A stretch of 64,000 bases of DNA from Escarpia spicata. Taxonomy: Eukaryota; Annelida; Polychaeta; Sabellida; Siboglinidae. Under the pieces are notes generated by a model. The model worked only from the letters and a program-made list of their open reading frames with translations, did not search any database and was not told where the DNA came from. The stretch is from assembly GCA_963995525.1 (NCBI GenBank), contig OZ023205.1, positions 70,569,145 through 70,633,144 on the forward strand. Direction: 5' to 3'. The position numbers and the translations under genes were made by a program. Positions 11,485 to 23,129 of this stretch are shown piece by piece (within the stretch, counting starts at the first letter, position 1; every line of letters starts with the position of its first letter).

Positions 11485-12804
11485 ATGACGCGTTGTCTCT
11501 TTCTCAGCTTGTTAATCGTCGTTGTCTTTATTGGCGTAAACGACGGTTCCTCAAGAAGATCAGGTACATTTTTTAATTGTGTAACTTCGATAGTATTTCA
11601 CGTAAACAGTAATAAATTACGATAACAACAGATAGTGGCCAATGTATCTCTCCTAAGAACTCTTGATTTAATATCAAACACTTGTTTCTCCATCTTGTGA
11701 TATAACTTTGGCCTTTGAATATCCGTGCTGGCGTACATGTCTTTTATACAGACTCAATACTGTAATCCTTTACTTCATCTTTCACGTAGTTTCTGGGCAT
11801 GGAGTCGAAAGCTTTACGAAGGGCAACGAAAATAATTACCGCTGGTTGTTTCGTGATTTACTTTTAGTTTTATTAGTCTGCGAAATCCTTCGATGTGATT
11901 TAGTATTCTCCGACGTTCTTGGGATCCATTCTGGTTTTCTGAGGAGATATGTTAACACCGTACCGTATTTGATTTAAGATAATTAAGATATATGACACAT
12001 TCACGGTGACCGTCAGAGTAAAAAGTAAAACCTCAGTAACTTCCTGGGTTGCTAAGTAACATAGCTATCTTATGATCGCTGCATGGATATGTTTTGATGT
12101 TGTATTTTGCAGTTTGCGGCAACTACAACCGAAATGTGTACACATGCTGCAACGGAAGGTACTACTGGGGCAGGAGACTGTCGTGCTGCGGTACCAGAGC
12201 CTACAACCCAACATACTACTCGTGCTGCTATGGGAGGCTCGGCGTCGGTGAACGGTGCTGTGGTACCAGGGCCTACACCCCAAAATACTATACGTGCTGC
12301 GGCGGACGGGTACATTTGGGTGGTGGGCAGGGGTGCTGCGGAGCTAACCCTTACTATGCTCATTCCCAGACGTGTTGCGGAGGGATACTCAACTGGGGTG
12401 GGTACAGATCGTGCTGCGGTACCAGGGCCTACGACCGGAATCACTTCACCTGCTGCAGTCGAAGGCTGAACTACGGTGGACGTCTCTGGTGTTGCGGCAG
12501 GAGAGCCTACAATCACCGGCAGAACACGTGCTGCCTCGGAAAACTTTCTTATGGCGCGCCTCTGTGGTGCTGCGGTGATAGAGCCTATAACAGACACTCT
12601 CAAACCTGCTGCGGTGGAAATCTGGTTTATCCAGGTGGTAAATCGTGCTGCGGCAAGCTTCCGTACGATTATAGTAGTCAAACCTGTTGTAACGGGAGGT
12701 TGAATTGGGGAGGTCGTAGGTCGTGTTGTGGGACGACTGCTTATGACTACAGGTCGCAAAGATGTTGTCGTGGTAAAGTGGTATACGGACGTTATTGTCA
12801 CTAA
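11485..12804 (+). CDS. Galaxin-like secreted Cys-Cys repeat protein, two exons
   Basis: Exon 1 is 11,485-11,563: ATG, then MTRCLFLSLLIVVVFIGVND, a good signal peptide, ending in phase 1 at G|GTACAT. Exon 2 is 12,113-12,804 after TTTTGCAG and joins in frame to VCGNYN; the stop is TAA at 12,802. The product is about 256 residues. After the signal peptide it consists of nine repeats of about 25 residues built on CCG-x-x-AY...TCC-G-x-x-x-x-G, with tandem Cys pairs. This is the galaxin pattern, known from the organic matrix of coral skeletons and from related mollusc and other invertebrate proteins. Likely role: disulfide-rich extracellular matrix protein, perhaps linked to biomineral; that last point is inference. 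No frame breaks are visible. I saw no clear AATAAA close downstream. Confidence 0.83.
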
Positions 12805-13140
12805 CCAGACGGTAATATTTGCGTGTGACATTGCCCAGATGTAGTGCGGTGTTGCACGTGTCGTTACGGTGTATGCTCATTCTGCCTCACGTAATTGTGC
12901 TGTGTTAACCCAGATTTTACACTTTGATGTCTACAGTGGAGCACTGGACGTTACATTAGGTGGGATTGGTTGAGATGAACGCTGTATCCTGGAATTGATT
13001 GGGATAGAAAGTATTTGGAAAACAGTCATTCTTATAATGCAAATAGTAATACTAAACATAGACAACCGAGGAAAATATTAATATTTCGTGTTACCATTTT
13101 AAGAACAATGCGTTAATATAATACAAGAATTTTTTTTTTA
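12805..13140. other. 3' flank of galaxin-like gene
   Basis: Probable 3' untranslated and flanking sequence. No canonical polyadenylation signal or further exon stands out. Confidence 0.3.
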
Positions 13141-13144
13141 GCGC

Positions 13145-13510
<366 letters not shown>

Positions 13511-13559
13511 CGTGCGATAGTGGAAGCTTGGCAGCGGGAGGTGGCTGTTTTCGTGGGTA

Positions 13560-14655
13560 GGTCAGCCGTTCTAATACAGTAACTGTCCTGACTCGACATG
13601 TGCCAACGACGGCGGAAAGGGAGAACACGTGGGTGTACGAAATAATAAATCGATTGGCCGAGGGCTTACGTTTACAATTACAGCCCATACGTACGACCAT
13701 TACTTACCGTGTAGGTATACACTGTACCGTTGTGAATCACGTGATTATGAGCAAATATTTATATCTTGACAACACGTAAAAGGCGACCAGTTCAACGTTG
13801 AAGTGACAGGGGTGATAAAGCAATTGATGGAGACATTCCGAAATGGTTGCCAATATAACTTCACCCTGGCATTGTCTGCAGATGTCAGCAAGAGCGGCAG
13901 GTAACGAGTCAACATGTTTACTGCCTGGTTAAATCACTGAGATATACTGCAAATAGCCATTAGGTGCAACTTGGTGCAACTCGTAGCACATAGGGAACTA
14001 CCACATCGCTAAAGGCGGTCACGCAGAGACTTAGGCACACGTTTCATGCTACAAAAACCAGAAGTTAACAAGTTACAACTTAAAAATATATATATCACAT
14101 ACATGATTGATTGCTGATTAATGTTCGGCCATTGGTCAGCAAAATAAATATAAGTTCCTCGATTTCAGTTTTGTTTTTCTTCTTTTGACAAAAGAAGTTA
14201 CAAATTAAAAAAGTTACATTTTGTCGTCATCAACATAATGATTGACTTCTATCGTTTGTGCTGCCATATGTGCTTGAGATGTATGTGGAGAACAATTCAC
14301 GGACTTATCTACAACTTGGCTTGCGTCATGTATACTTGAAAGGAGTTTCGATGATAATAACATAAATTAATTACAACAATCTCCGTTTAATTAAGGGACC
14401 ATTAATAAATTTATAATTGTAAAGGATACCTTTCGAGAGAACTATGATTGACACATGGCTATCGCAGTGCGTACTACAGGACATTGATACGTGACATTAC
14501 ACATTCGTATTGCCGACATCCATCTTTAAAAATGACGGATGTGAATGTCGGAGAAGTCCAATAGGAACAAATATGAATTCTTCGACCCCTAAAACATACA
14601 TCTAGACAGAAACATGATTGCTCTATATAACGCAGTTATTACGAAATGGGGCAAT
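13560..14655. other. Intergenic, nothing recognised
   Basis: AT-rich sequence without convincing exons, repeats or RNA genes. Confidence 0.25.
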
Positions 14656-14999
14656 CGAATTTAACAAGATTTAACAAGATTGCCATCCAGAAAATTAACT
14701 CTAGAATGCAGGTGGACAAGGAACCTTTTGGCTTATCGAGAGTCCAATACTGTTTATCAACGTGTATCCCACCCTTTTAAGGTATGTAAACATATTCACC
14801 CTACTAGCACCAACACAATCAGGACATTTTGTGAGAATAAGAATATCTAATCTACACACCTTTACTAATGTAACTTAATGTCCTCTGGTCCTTATATCTT
14901 TCCTAACTGAGAACAAAATATTTCTATCAATATTTTCATAACCATTCAATGTTTTAAACACTTCTATCAGATCTCCTCTAAATCTCCTGGTCTCTAGTG

Positions 15000-17460
15000 T
15001 TGTTAAACCATATTTATATTTATTTCGTAACTAAGATCCCTTAGTTTTGGTATCATTTTAGTTGCTCTACTCTGTACTCTATCTAGCATATCTATGTCCT
15101 TCCTGCGATATGGCATCCATGCTTGAATACAATATTCTATATAACTATTGTTTTGTACAGCGGTATTATTAGCTCCTTTTCCTTATACGTTATGTTTCGC
15201 CTAATTAATCCAGGATTTGGATTTGATTTCCCTTTGAAGCGGCAATACCGGACAGCTCTGAAACCTTCATATCAGCACTGATGGTTAGCTCTAAGTCCTT
15301 TTCTTTACAGTAGTACTTAGTACAGAACCTCCCATTGTATATTGTACATCTTCATTCCCATGTCATGTATGGAGGTATTTACATTTCCCCAAATTGAACA
15401 ACATTTGGCATTTTTCAGACCAATTTATCAGCCTGTCAAGATCATCTTGTTAATCCTGTCTATCTCTATCAAGTTTAATCCTTCTAAACAATTCTGTATA
15501 ATCCGCAAATTTCAACACCTTGCTTGTTATTTTATCATCCAAATCGTTGATATATATTAATAATAATATAGGTCCCAGTACTGATCCCTGTGGTAGTCCA
15601 CTCAAAACTGATTTCCAGTTTGAAGCCTCCCCATCAACTACTACCCGTTGTTTTCTGTCAATTAGCCATTTTTCTATCCAGTTAATTATACAATTTTCTA
15701 TGCCATGGGCCTTTAGTTTAAGCAGTAACCTTTGATGTGGCACTTTGTCGAAAGCTTTCTGAAAGTCTAAGTATATGATGTCTACTGGTGATCCCTCGTC
15801 TACCCACTTAGTGATATATTCCAAACAAATATAACATGCTTGTTAAGCATGACCTCGCTTTTAGAAACCCATGTTGAGATGGGTTTAACAAGTTATGTTT
15901 AACAAGAAAATCCACCATGTGATCTTTAATTAGTCTTTCTACTAATTTACAAATCACTGACGTTAAACTCACTGGTCTGTAGTTATCTGACTTGTTTTTA
16001 GAACCTTTTTTTAATAACGGTATAATGTTTGCTTTTTTCCATTGTAAAGGAACCACTCCCTCATATAATGACAAGATGAAAACTGTTGCAAGTGGTATGT
16101 TAATTTGTTCTACAATTTCCAACAGCAGTTTGGGCGGACTCCCATCCACTCCAGGTGATTTATTATCATCCATAGCCCTAATTTTCTTAGCTACCATTTC
16201 TGGGGTTACAATTAACTGTCGTAAATAGTCTGATTCTGCCCCCTTGAACCTAGCCTCTGGAACTGGCAGTGAACTAATATCTTCCCTGGTAAACACTGAA
16301 CTAAAATATTAATTCAGGTCTCCTGCCATTAAGAATCCCTCTGATATTATATTTCCAGCACTATCTTCTAGAGGACCGACCTTATCCTGGACGTTCTGTT
16401 TCCTCCGAACACATGCATACACACTCTTGTTGTCCTGTTTCATATTACAAGCTAATTTTTGTTCGTAACTTCTCTTCGAATTTCGAAACTCAGTTGTAGC
16501 TTGGTTTAGTGCTTCTTTACAAATGTTGTAGTATTCATCATTTCCAGTACGTCTATATGACTTCCACATCATTCATTTGTACTTAGTTTTTGTAATGGCA
16601 TCTTTCGATAAGTATTTATTTATGGACCTTTTTATTTGTTTTTTCAAGGGAACAAATATATCGACGATGCACTCTATTTCACTCCTTTAATATAGTCCAG
16701 CATTATGTTGCTGTCTTATACTTGAGTGTGTTGTTCCAGTCTATCTTTGCTAAATATTTCCCTATTTCCTTATATCTTCCTTTGTGGAAATTTCTCCTGA
16801 ACTGCTTTTTATTATTTCAATCTAATTTGACTTTGATAGTAAAATGTATCTGGTTGTGATCTCTACTTCCAAGTGCCTCACATAATCTAACATTGTCAAC
16901 TAATTCATTTTATGAGGACAAAACTATGTCTAACACATTATCACCCCTGGTTGGCTCTAGCACAATGTGAGAAAGGAAACTGTTTTGTACAAAAACTAAA
17001 AACTTGTGGTCCTCACTCCCCGTACTCTGTAGAGATTTCCATTGTATATGACCATGGTTAAAATCTCCCATAATAATAAAGTCCCGTTTGCTAACTTCCC
17101 TTATAGCGTTTTGTACTTTTTCATTCTCTTTTATGCTTGTGTTTGGACTTCGATAAACTAACCCTATCGTTAACGTTGAGTTTCCTGTAAATATGTTACT
17201 CCAAACAGCCTCTTCGCAATCTGCATATCTTTCTAATTTTATTTAATTGGCGTGGATAGATACTTTAACATACAAAATAACTCCACCTCCCCTTCTTCCT
17301 ATTCTATCTTTCCTGAACTTGACATAGCCTGTTAGTCCCAATTCGGCATCTGATATATCAATGGTGGCCCATGATTCGGTCATACCTATTATGAGAGGGT
17401 CAACATCTTCTACCATATCGTTTAGTTCACTTTCATTTGTTTACTATGCTCCTTGCATTT
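15000..17460 (-). pseudogene. CR1 ORF2: endonuclease and reverse transcriptase
   Basis: The endonuclease lies at about 17,440-16,700 with IIMGDFNHGHIQW-type text and SSRDHNQIHF-like text near its end. The reverse transcriptase follows: a thumb-proximal linker at 16,572-16,309, then NIIPLLKKGSKNKSDNYRPV near 16,000, YLDFQKAFDKVPHQ near 15,760 and LSGLPQGSVLGP near 15,600. The Asp-Asp box reads KFADYT, with the second Asp changed to Tyr, so the polymerase would be dead even without the stops. Downstream frames contain WRPYRRKDI-like text and the C-terminal helical region to about 14,800. Confidence 0.85.
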
Positions 17461-17584
17461 AAACAAACACATTTATATCCTAATTCAGAACAATTTTACA
17501 GGCTGTTCTGTACTTTGCTGTCTTCATCTATTCCTCCAGTGTCAGGCTTCTCTGTGAATCCCCCCCCCCGTGCGAATCTAGTTT

Positions 17585-18678
17585 CAATATATATATCCTG
17601 TCCCACTGTCAATATATTGCAGCAAGTTCTCTGAGAAAAATGCTGCCTCTTTCCACTTAGATGGAGGCCATCTCTCATGTACATATCTTCCCTCCCAACA
17701 AAGTATCCCCATAAATTTACGAATCACCCCCCCTTCTTTACACATGTGCTCGCCATCCTCTTGCGGTTTCTGTATGTTTGCCCCTTCCTCCCATTACTGG
17801 CAACATTCCTGAGAGAATAATCTGATCCACTCGTCTTTTCGTTAAGTTCCTCACTAACTGTCTGTACTTCTGTACTATCCCAGTTGTTTCCTCCCTGACT
17901 GCATTATTTGTCCCTAAGTGTACTAGTATATACCCTATCTTGTCATGCCTCAATACCTTCTCTACCCTTTCAGTCACATGTTCTATCCTAGTCCCCAGCA
18001 AACAACCAACAACATCCTCCCCGTCGATTAGTGTCTTATCTGTCTTTCTCAGAATAGAGTTGCCCATAAACACCCTCTCTTTTCTCAATGCCCCCTGAAT
18101 CACTGCCTCGGAGTAGCTCCTTCTCCGGTTTGCATCTGTCTGGTTGTAGTCTTGTTCCCCTGTCTTCTGTTCTCCTGTCATAATCTTTTCCTTTCCATTC
18201 TTTCCTGACGCCGTTTCTCTTGTCACCTTTCTTCCCGTCATCTTTCCTCCCATTGCATTTTCTTTTCTCCTCTCCCGTCTCTTTTTCCCTCCTACCTCTT
18301 TCTCTACGGTCACTTTCTCCTCTGTCACCTTCACGCCTGTCACATTTCCTGCCGTCGATCCTCCAATTTCTTCCCCTCTGATCACTTTCCCTCCTCTCAG
18401 TCTCCTTTTGTCGGTCTTCTTGCCACTACTCTGCTCCTTCAGTCTCACAGTATTCCAAACTCTCTCCCTGTCGTCTCTCTCCATTCCACTTGTCTCCTTG
18501 CTGATTCTCATCTCCATCCCCTTCACACTATCTACCAACCTAGCTACCTCCTTATCCGGACATTCCACTTTCCAACACTCCACGCACTGAAACCGGATAG
18601 GGCAAAATCCACCCAACTGTGGCAGTAGTCGCACACCAAGTGTCTCTTTGCCGTGACTTGCCGCTTGCAAGGCGCCAT
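17585..18678 (-). pseudogene. CR1 ORF1: zinc finger plus SGNH esterase
   Basis: Starts at ATG 18,678 with MAPCKRQV and a Cys-rich finger, VCDYCHSWVDFALSGF; one frameshift near 18,590 leads into CVECWKVECPDKEV. Together these resemble the PHD-like finger at the start of CR1 ORF1 proteins. A long Lys/Glu/Arg-rich, poorly conserved linker follows. The C-terminal domain is an SGNH-type esterase: VFMGNSILRKTDKT where the usual GDS is GNS, then LVHLGTNNAVREE, and after another shift near 17,740 the RDGLHLSGK block with the catalytic His. The nucleophile Ser is kept but the preceding Asp is changed to Asn. ORF1 esterases are characteristic of CR1/L2 clade elements and thought to assist RNP formation or membrane interaction. 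Confidence 0.82.
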
Positions 18679-18699
18679 ACGGAATGTATTGAATAATAA

Positions 18700-19920
18700 T
18701 AATCTGATTAGATATTTAAAATATTTAGACACCTGTGTTTACACTATACAATGTCTATGTAGTCTTTAAGAAGACTGTTTACTGTGCACAAATGTTACAC
18801 TTTATGTAGGATTGTCTTGTTTATTTGGGTTACAGTTTGTGTGTTATAGTCACAGCTGACTATCTATGGTATAAGAAATGGTAATGTTACCGGTAGTGAC
18901 CTAATTTAAATACAATAAATTACTTTACGTTTACGATTTATTTAGGCAATACCGCGCCCTAGCGAACACATGGGACACTAGCTACATAAACTTAGTTCGC
19001 CCGGTTATCGCAAATGCTTAATTTCAACAACAAAGCTACCTAATAAAAATGTCTAGCAGGTACTGTCTTACACAGATATTATCTTATATAAGTAGTTTTA
19101 TGTTTGTTACTTTATCACCTATATATTCTGCCACATAATGAGGTCTGATAAATCTGTTTACAAAGTTTTCGTATTCTAACTTACCCTATTATCACTCACA
19201 AGTGTTCTAAAATACTTTATTTAAGTAACTTTAACCACAACTGCTACTTAATATACGTTTACTGCTACTTTATGAATGATATTACGGCAAGAATAATACT
19301 GATCAATCAGTAATTCCTCAAAGTTCTATGTGTTTTTTAAATGACCGCTATTTCTGAATGTAGCAAAATCTGGAATGGCTCCAGTCTTTATAATAGTTCA
19401 ATTGGTTATAAAATAGATGAACAAAGTGTCTTGCTTTTGTCTATGCTTTTATGCACAATCTTTTCACTTATCCGCTGCGATACGGGAATAACAGGCTTTG
19501 TCTGCCACCATCTTTCAAAATGGCGGATATATAAAAATGGCGGATATATTGTAAAGTCAATGAAGGTCAAAAGTAACGTATTTGAAATCATCGCATCTAA
19601 AAAGGGCGCCATTTTTTTAATGGCGGATTCAGGCGAAGGCTAAAAACCCGACTGTTCGAGACCATGACGTCACCCATTTACGTGCACTCTCTTTATTTAT
19701 ATGCCGCACATGAATATAATCAGATACGGTCCCGTTAGCAGGTTAACAAACGGAAAATGGAGGTAAACGGAAAGCGGATTACCTGCCAGTTAGTCAAATG
19801 TGTTTGTTTATGTTAGTTTATGTTTGAGTAAATCATGATAATGCCACCTTCGATAGCTCGTTGCATTCTTATTCGAAAAGTGGAATACGTCAACAGTAAC
19901 TGACTAGAACACAATGATGA
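18700..19920. other. Intergenic; cluster of ATGGCGG motifs near 19,515-19,625
   Basis: No exon recognised. Two AAAATGGCGGATAT motifs at about 19,518-19,548, an inverted GCGCCATTTTT and a further AATGGCGGATT near 19,608-19,630 resemble the YY1-type core (AANATGGCGG). They may mark a promoter or be a short local repeat. Confidence 0.35.
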
Positions 19921-19924
19921 TAAT

Positions 19925-20615
19925 TATGCCTGTTGTAGGTTCACCTATCTCTTGTAGGTCCGCCTGTCTGTCGTTGGTCCGATTGTCTCTTGTAGGTTTG
20001 TCGTAGGTGTGTGTGTCTCATGTAAGTGCCTCTGTCATTGGTCTGTCTCTGTGTTAGGTCCATCTTTCTTTGGTTTCTCCGTCTGTTAGTTGTAGGTGTA
20101 TCTGTCCTAGGTCCGCCTGTCTGTCGTAGTTCCCCCTATCTGTCATATGTCTGTTCATCTATGATTGGTCCGTCTGTCATTTGTAGGTCTCTTCTAGGTC
20201 CTTCTTGTAGGTATGTAAGTCTGCCATTGGTCCGTATCTGTAGTATGTTTGTCTGTTATAGGTATCTGTTAAATGTCCATCTGTCTGTCGTATGTCCATC
20301 TGTCATAGGTCCGTGTGGCATTGGTCCGTAGGTCTGTCGTAGGTCCGTCTGTCTTTTGTACATCCGCCTGTCTGTCATGTTTGCCCATCTATTATTGGTC
20401 CATCTGTCTTTTGTAGGTCTGTTCTAGGTCCATCTTGTAGGTAGGTCCGTCTGCCATTGGTCGTTATCTGTCGTATGCCTGTCTGATATAGGTATTTGTT
20501 GAAGGTCCGTTTGTCTGTCGTATATCCATATGTCATAGATCCGTTTGTCGTAGGTCCGTCTCTCAAAAGTCCGTCTCATATAGGTCCGTCTATCTGTCAT
20601 CGGTGTGTCTTATCT
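19925..20615. repeat. Degenerate minisatellite, 13-17-bp GGTCCGTCTGTC unit
   Basis: Dozens of imperfect copies of TAGGTCCGTCTGTC with variable TTG/ATTG spacers. Frames open across it are low-complexity artefacts. Confidence 0.85.
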
Positions 20616-20956
20616 CAGCCTCACTATACTAACTATATTCTGTTCAAAACATAATCACAGTTGTAAATGATAAATCGTTTTCATTGCTCTACTGGAGACT
20701 TGCCATCAGTTATGTTTTTTCAGATGTATCATATCTAAATAATATTTTTTTAAAGTTACTTAATCAAGTACTCTGTATTAAAAACCACCCAAAATGTAAA
20801 ATCAAATTCTTAATAATGGCACAAGTTATTTTCGTTATGTATAAACTGTTTACACTAACAAGGATTATCATAACATAAAACGCATTAGTTGAGCAATAAC
20901 ATATCAGAAATCTAAAGGTGCCGTCACACGATGCAACTAAGTCGCTGCAACCAACG

Positions 20957-22787
20957 TATAATGCGCTGCTCGCCGAGCTGCGAGATGATAATCCGTGTGC
21001 ATTGAAAAATGTCATCCGAATGGACGAGAACCGTTTAAATCGCCTTGTAGAGCTGGCTTCCCCGCACATTCAGAGAAAAGACACCAATATGCGTGAGAGC
21101 ATTCACCCAGGAGAAAGACATGCTATCGCCCTGCGTTTCCTCGCAACTGGTAAGTATATAATTATAGGTGCTCCCACTTTTCGCCGTGCGCAATAGGAAA
21201 AATAGTTTCACAAAAACCTGGACAAACTCTTGCGTAATATATTCATTTTCTGAATCTGTGCCATGTATTTAATTAAATTTGTGACAAAACAAAATTGTTT
21301 GAATAGTTGTTGTAAGTGAAATACTTATAATTTTAAAACGACGAAATAGCGTTCAAATGTTCCATGTTGTATTATTAATCACATATAGTTTACCAACTTG
21401 ATTATTCAGACCTCTTGCTTAATTATAATTGTATATTATTACATTAACAGGTGACAGCTATCAATCATTGGAATATCTTTTTCGCGTGGCAAGAAACACA
21501 CTCAGCGAGATGATACCAGAAACATGTGAAGCCATATATGCTGTCCTTCGCCAGGAGTTTCTCAAGGTAAATGAACATACAAAGAATGTAAAGTGAAAGG
21601 TTGCTCCTGCGACAAAGATAATTAATCTTCGCTGAGAAAATTATATTATAGCTGTGCAAAACAGCTATAACAGTTTTTGTCGGTTGTAGATGAAAACTTG
21701 TAATACAACAGGGACTACTGATTGGATTTTAACAGTACGGTAATATAACTATACATCTTTATTAGTTGGAGTAACACTGTCAAAACTTGAATGGTCCATT
21801 GGATGACTGAATTAAATACTAACATAATTAAATACTAACATTCATGAACTGACACACTACACACAAGAAGAAAGAACCCATACATGTCAGAACAATGAAC
21901 CTTATTGGCATAACCATATTGAACTTTGCTATCCTGAGATACTTCCTTACCTCTACCTCCTACTAATCCCATTCCCTCTTATTCCCTCTCAACCCATCCT
22001 CACACAGAGCATCATCTTCCTCCAGGACTTCATACAGCATCTTGAGCATGTCAAGCTCTACCTTTCTTCTGAGATAAGTTGTTTTTATCTGGTCTAAGTA
22101 ACTGGCCACTAAGCGGACAAAAGAAGCTGCGCCAGCATCATTATCTGTATCTATCTTGGCCTTCTTATGAGTGACATAGTCCTTTAAGGCGCCTAATGTT
22201 TCACATGCAGATTCGCTGACTTGGTCGCTCTTCTTCTTTTTCTTTGCACTGGTTGGAGTATCTCTGGTAGATGTTGACGTCGAAGGAGTAGGTGCTACCT
22301 CTCGGTTTCTGTCGTCTTCTATGTCCTCGTTGTCTGCCTGTTGACCTGGGCTGTCAGGAGTAAGTTCTGCCATCTCCGCGTCAGTTTGAGTATCAGGTGT
22401 TAGTGACTCCTCGAACAAAACGTTATTGTCTGGATCATCCTGAAATTATACCATCGAAACGATGGCATTAGTTAAATGCCAGATTAATTAAAAAAGTACA
22501 CATTGCAGGCCTCAAATAAAAAGTTATTATTCTGAGATAATTATTTGTTGTGTTATAAAATAAGGTGTAATGCGACTAAGTAGTTCCTTTTATCTCAACA
22601 GGTGCCATCAACACATGAAGAATGGGAAGCTTTCGCTCAAGAATTCATGAACAAATGGAACTTCCCGAATCTCATTGGCGCTGTGGATGGGAAGCATGTG
22701 GCAATACGAGCACCTGCGAACAGCGGATCTGTGTATTACAATTATAAGAACTTTGATGTGACTTTGTTCTACTCCCTTAGCAGATAA
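20957..22787 (+). pseudogene. Harbinger transposase, three exons, truncated
   Basis: Exon 1 (to 21,149, donor GTAAGT) encodes NALLAELRDDN and RKDTNMRESIHPGERHAIAL, a typical N-terminal helical part. Exon 2 (21,451-21,566) encodes GDSYQSLEYLFRVARNTL, the helix-turn-helix-like segment, ending VLRQEFLK. Exon 3 (22,602-22,787) encodes WNFPNLIGAVDGKHV, containing the first catalytic Asp of the DDE nuclease, then RAPANSGSVYYNYKNF. The phases agree (1, then 0). Reading stops at a TAA at 22,785, so the second Asp and the Glu are missing. No start codon is clear: the frame runs back into the terminal repeat, which suggests an internal deletion removed the 5' end. It is not functional as it stands. Confidence 0.82.
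21963..22439 (-). CDS. Harbinger partner protein, C-terminal exon (MADF/Myb-like type)
   Basis: One open exon on the minus strand, from an acceptor ATTTCAG just after 22,440 down to the stop at 21,963. It encodes about 158 residues: an acidic Ser/Thr/Pro-rich part with TPSTSTSTRDTPTSAKKKKK, then a helical C-terminus, TLGALKDYVTHKK, ASYLDQIKTTYLRRKVELDM and LKMLYEVLEED. This is the usual look of the second protein of PIF/Harbinger elements, which carries a MADF or Myb/SANT DNA-binding domain at its N-terminus and partners the transposase. The DNA-binding exon itself was not found. The whole exon lies inside the transposase's second intron on the opposite strand. Confidence 0.6.
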   Translation of the reverse strand, partial: DDPDNNVLFEESLTPDTQTDAEMAELTPDSPGQQADNEDIEDDRNREVAPTPSTSTSTRDTPTSAKKKKKSDQVSESACETLGALKDYVTHKKAKIDTDNDAGAASFVRLVASYLDQIKTTYLRRKVELDMLKMLYEVLEEDDALCEDGLRGNKREWD

Positions 22788-22879
22788 CATAAAGGGTCAA
22801 CTGATAAGATTGCCTTTAGTATGCCTCTCCCGGGGATGTATAAGGTTGACTGATATACACATTGGACAGGGACACGTGT

Positions 22880-23102
<223 letters not shown>

Positions 23103-23129
23103 TGTGTCATTTCAGAAGCTATGGTTGAG

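Larger units (their letters stand above)
14660..18690 (-). mobile_element. Near full-length CR1-type retrotransposon
   Basis: Runs on the minus strand from the ORF1 start at 18,678 to a 3' end at 14,660. Its 3' end is two tandem copies of AATCTTGTTA, the same ending as four other copies in the window. ORF1 and ORF2 are listed separately. The untranslated 3' tail begins after the polymerase near 14,790. Many stops and shifts show it is inactive. The 5' boundary beyond 18,690 is not certain. Confidence 0.9.
20912..22790 (+). mobile_element. PIF/Harbinger DNA transposon remnant
   Basis: A left terminal sequence GGTGCCGTCACACGATGCAA at about 20,917 resembles Harbinger-type inverted repeats and is preceded by TAAA, a possible 3-bp target duplication. 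Transposase exons follow directly on the plus strand and a partner gene lies on the minus strand in the second intron. I could not identify the right terminus: a long CA microsatellite follows. Confidence 0.65.

Noticed and set aside
12070..12880. A 253-codon and a 144-codon open frame on the minus strand across the galaxin-like gene.
   Set aside because: They are shadows of the Cys-rich repeats; only the plus frame has the signal peptide, phase-matched intron and repeat logic.
20026..20566. Open frames of about 100 and 63 codons across the GGTCCGTCTGTC repeats.
   Set aside because: Low-complexity minisatellite with no start context or domain.
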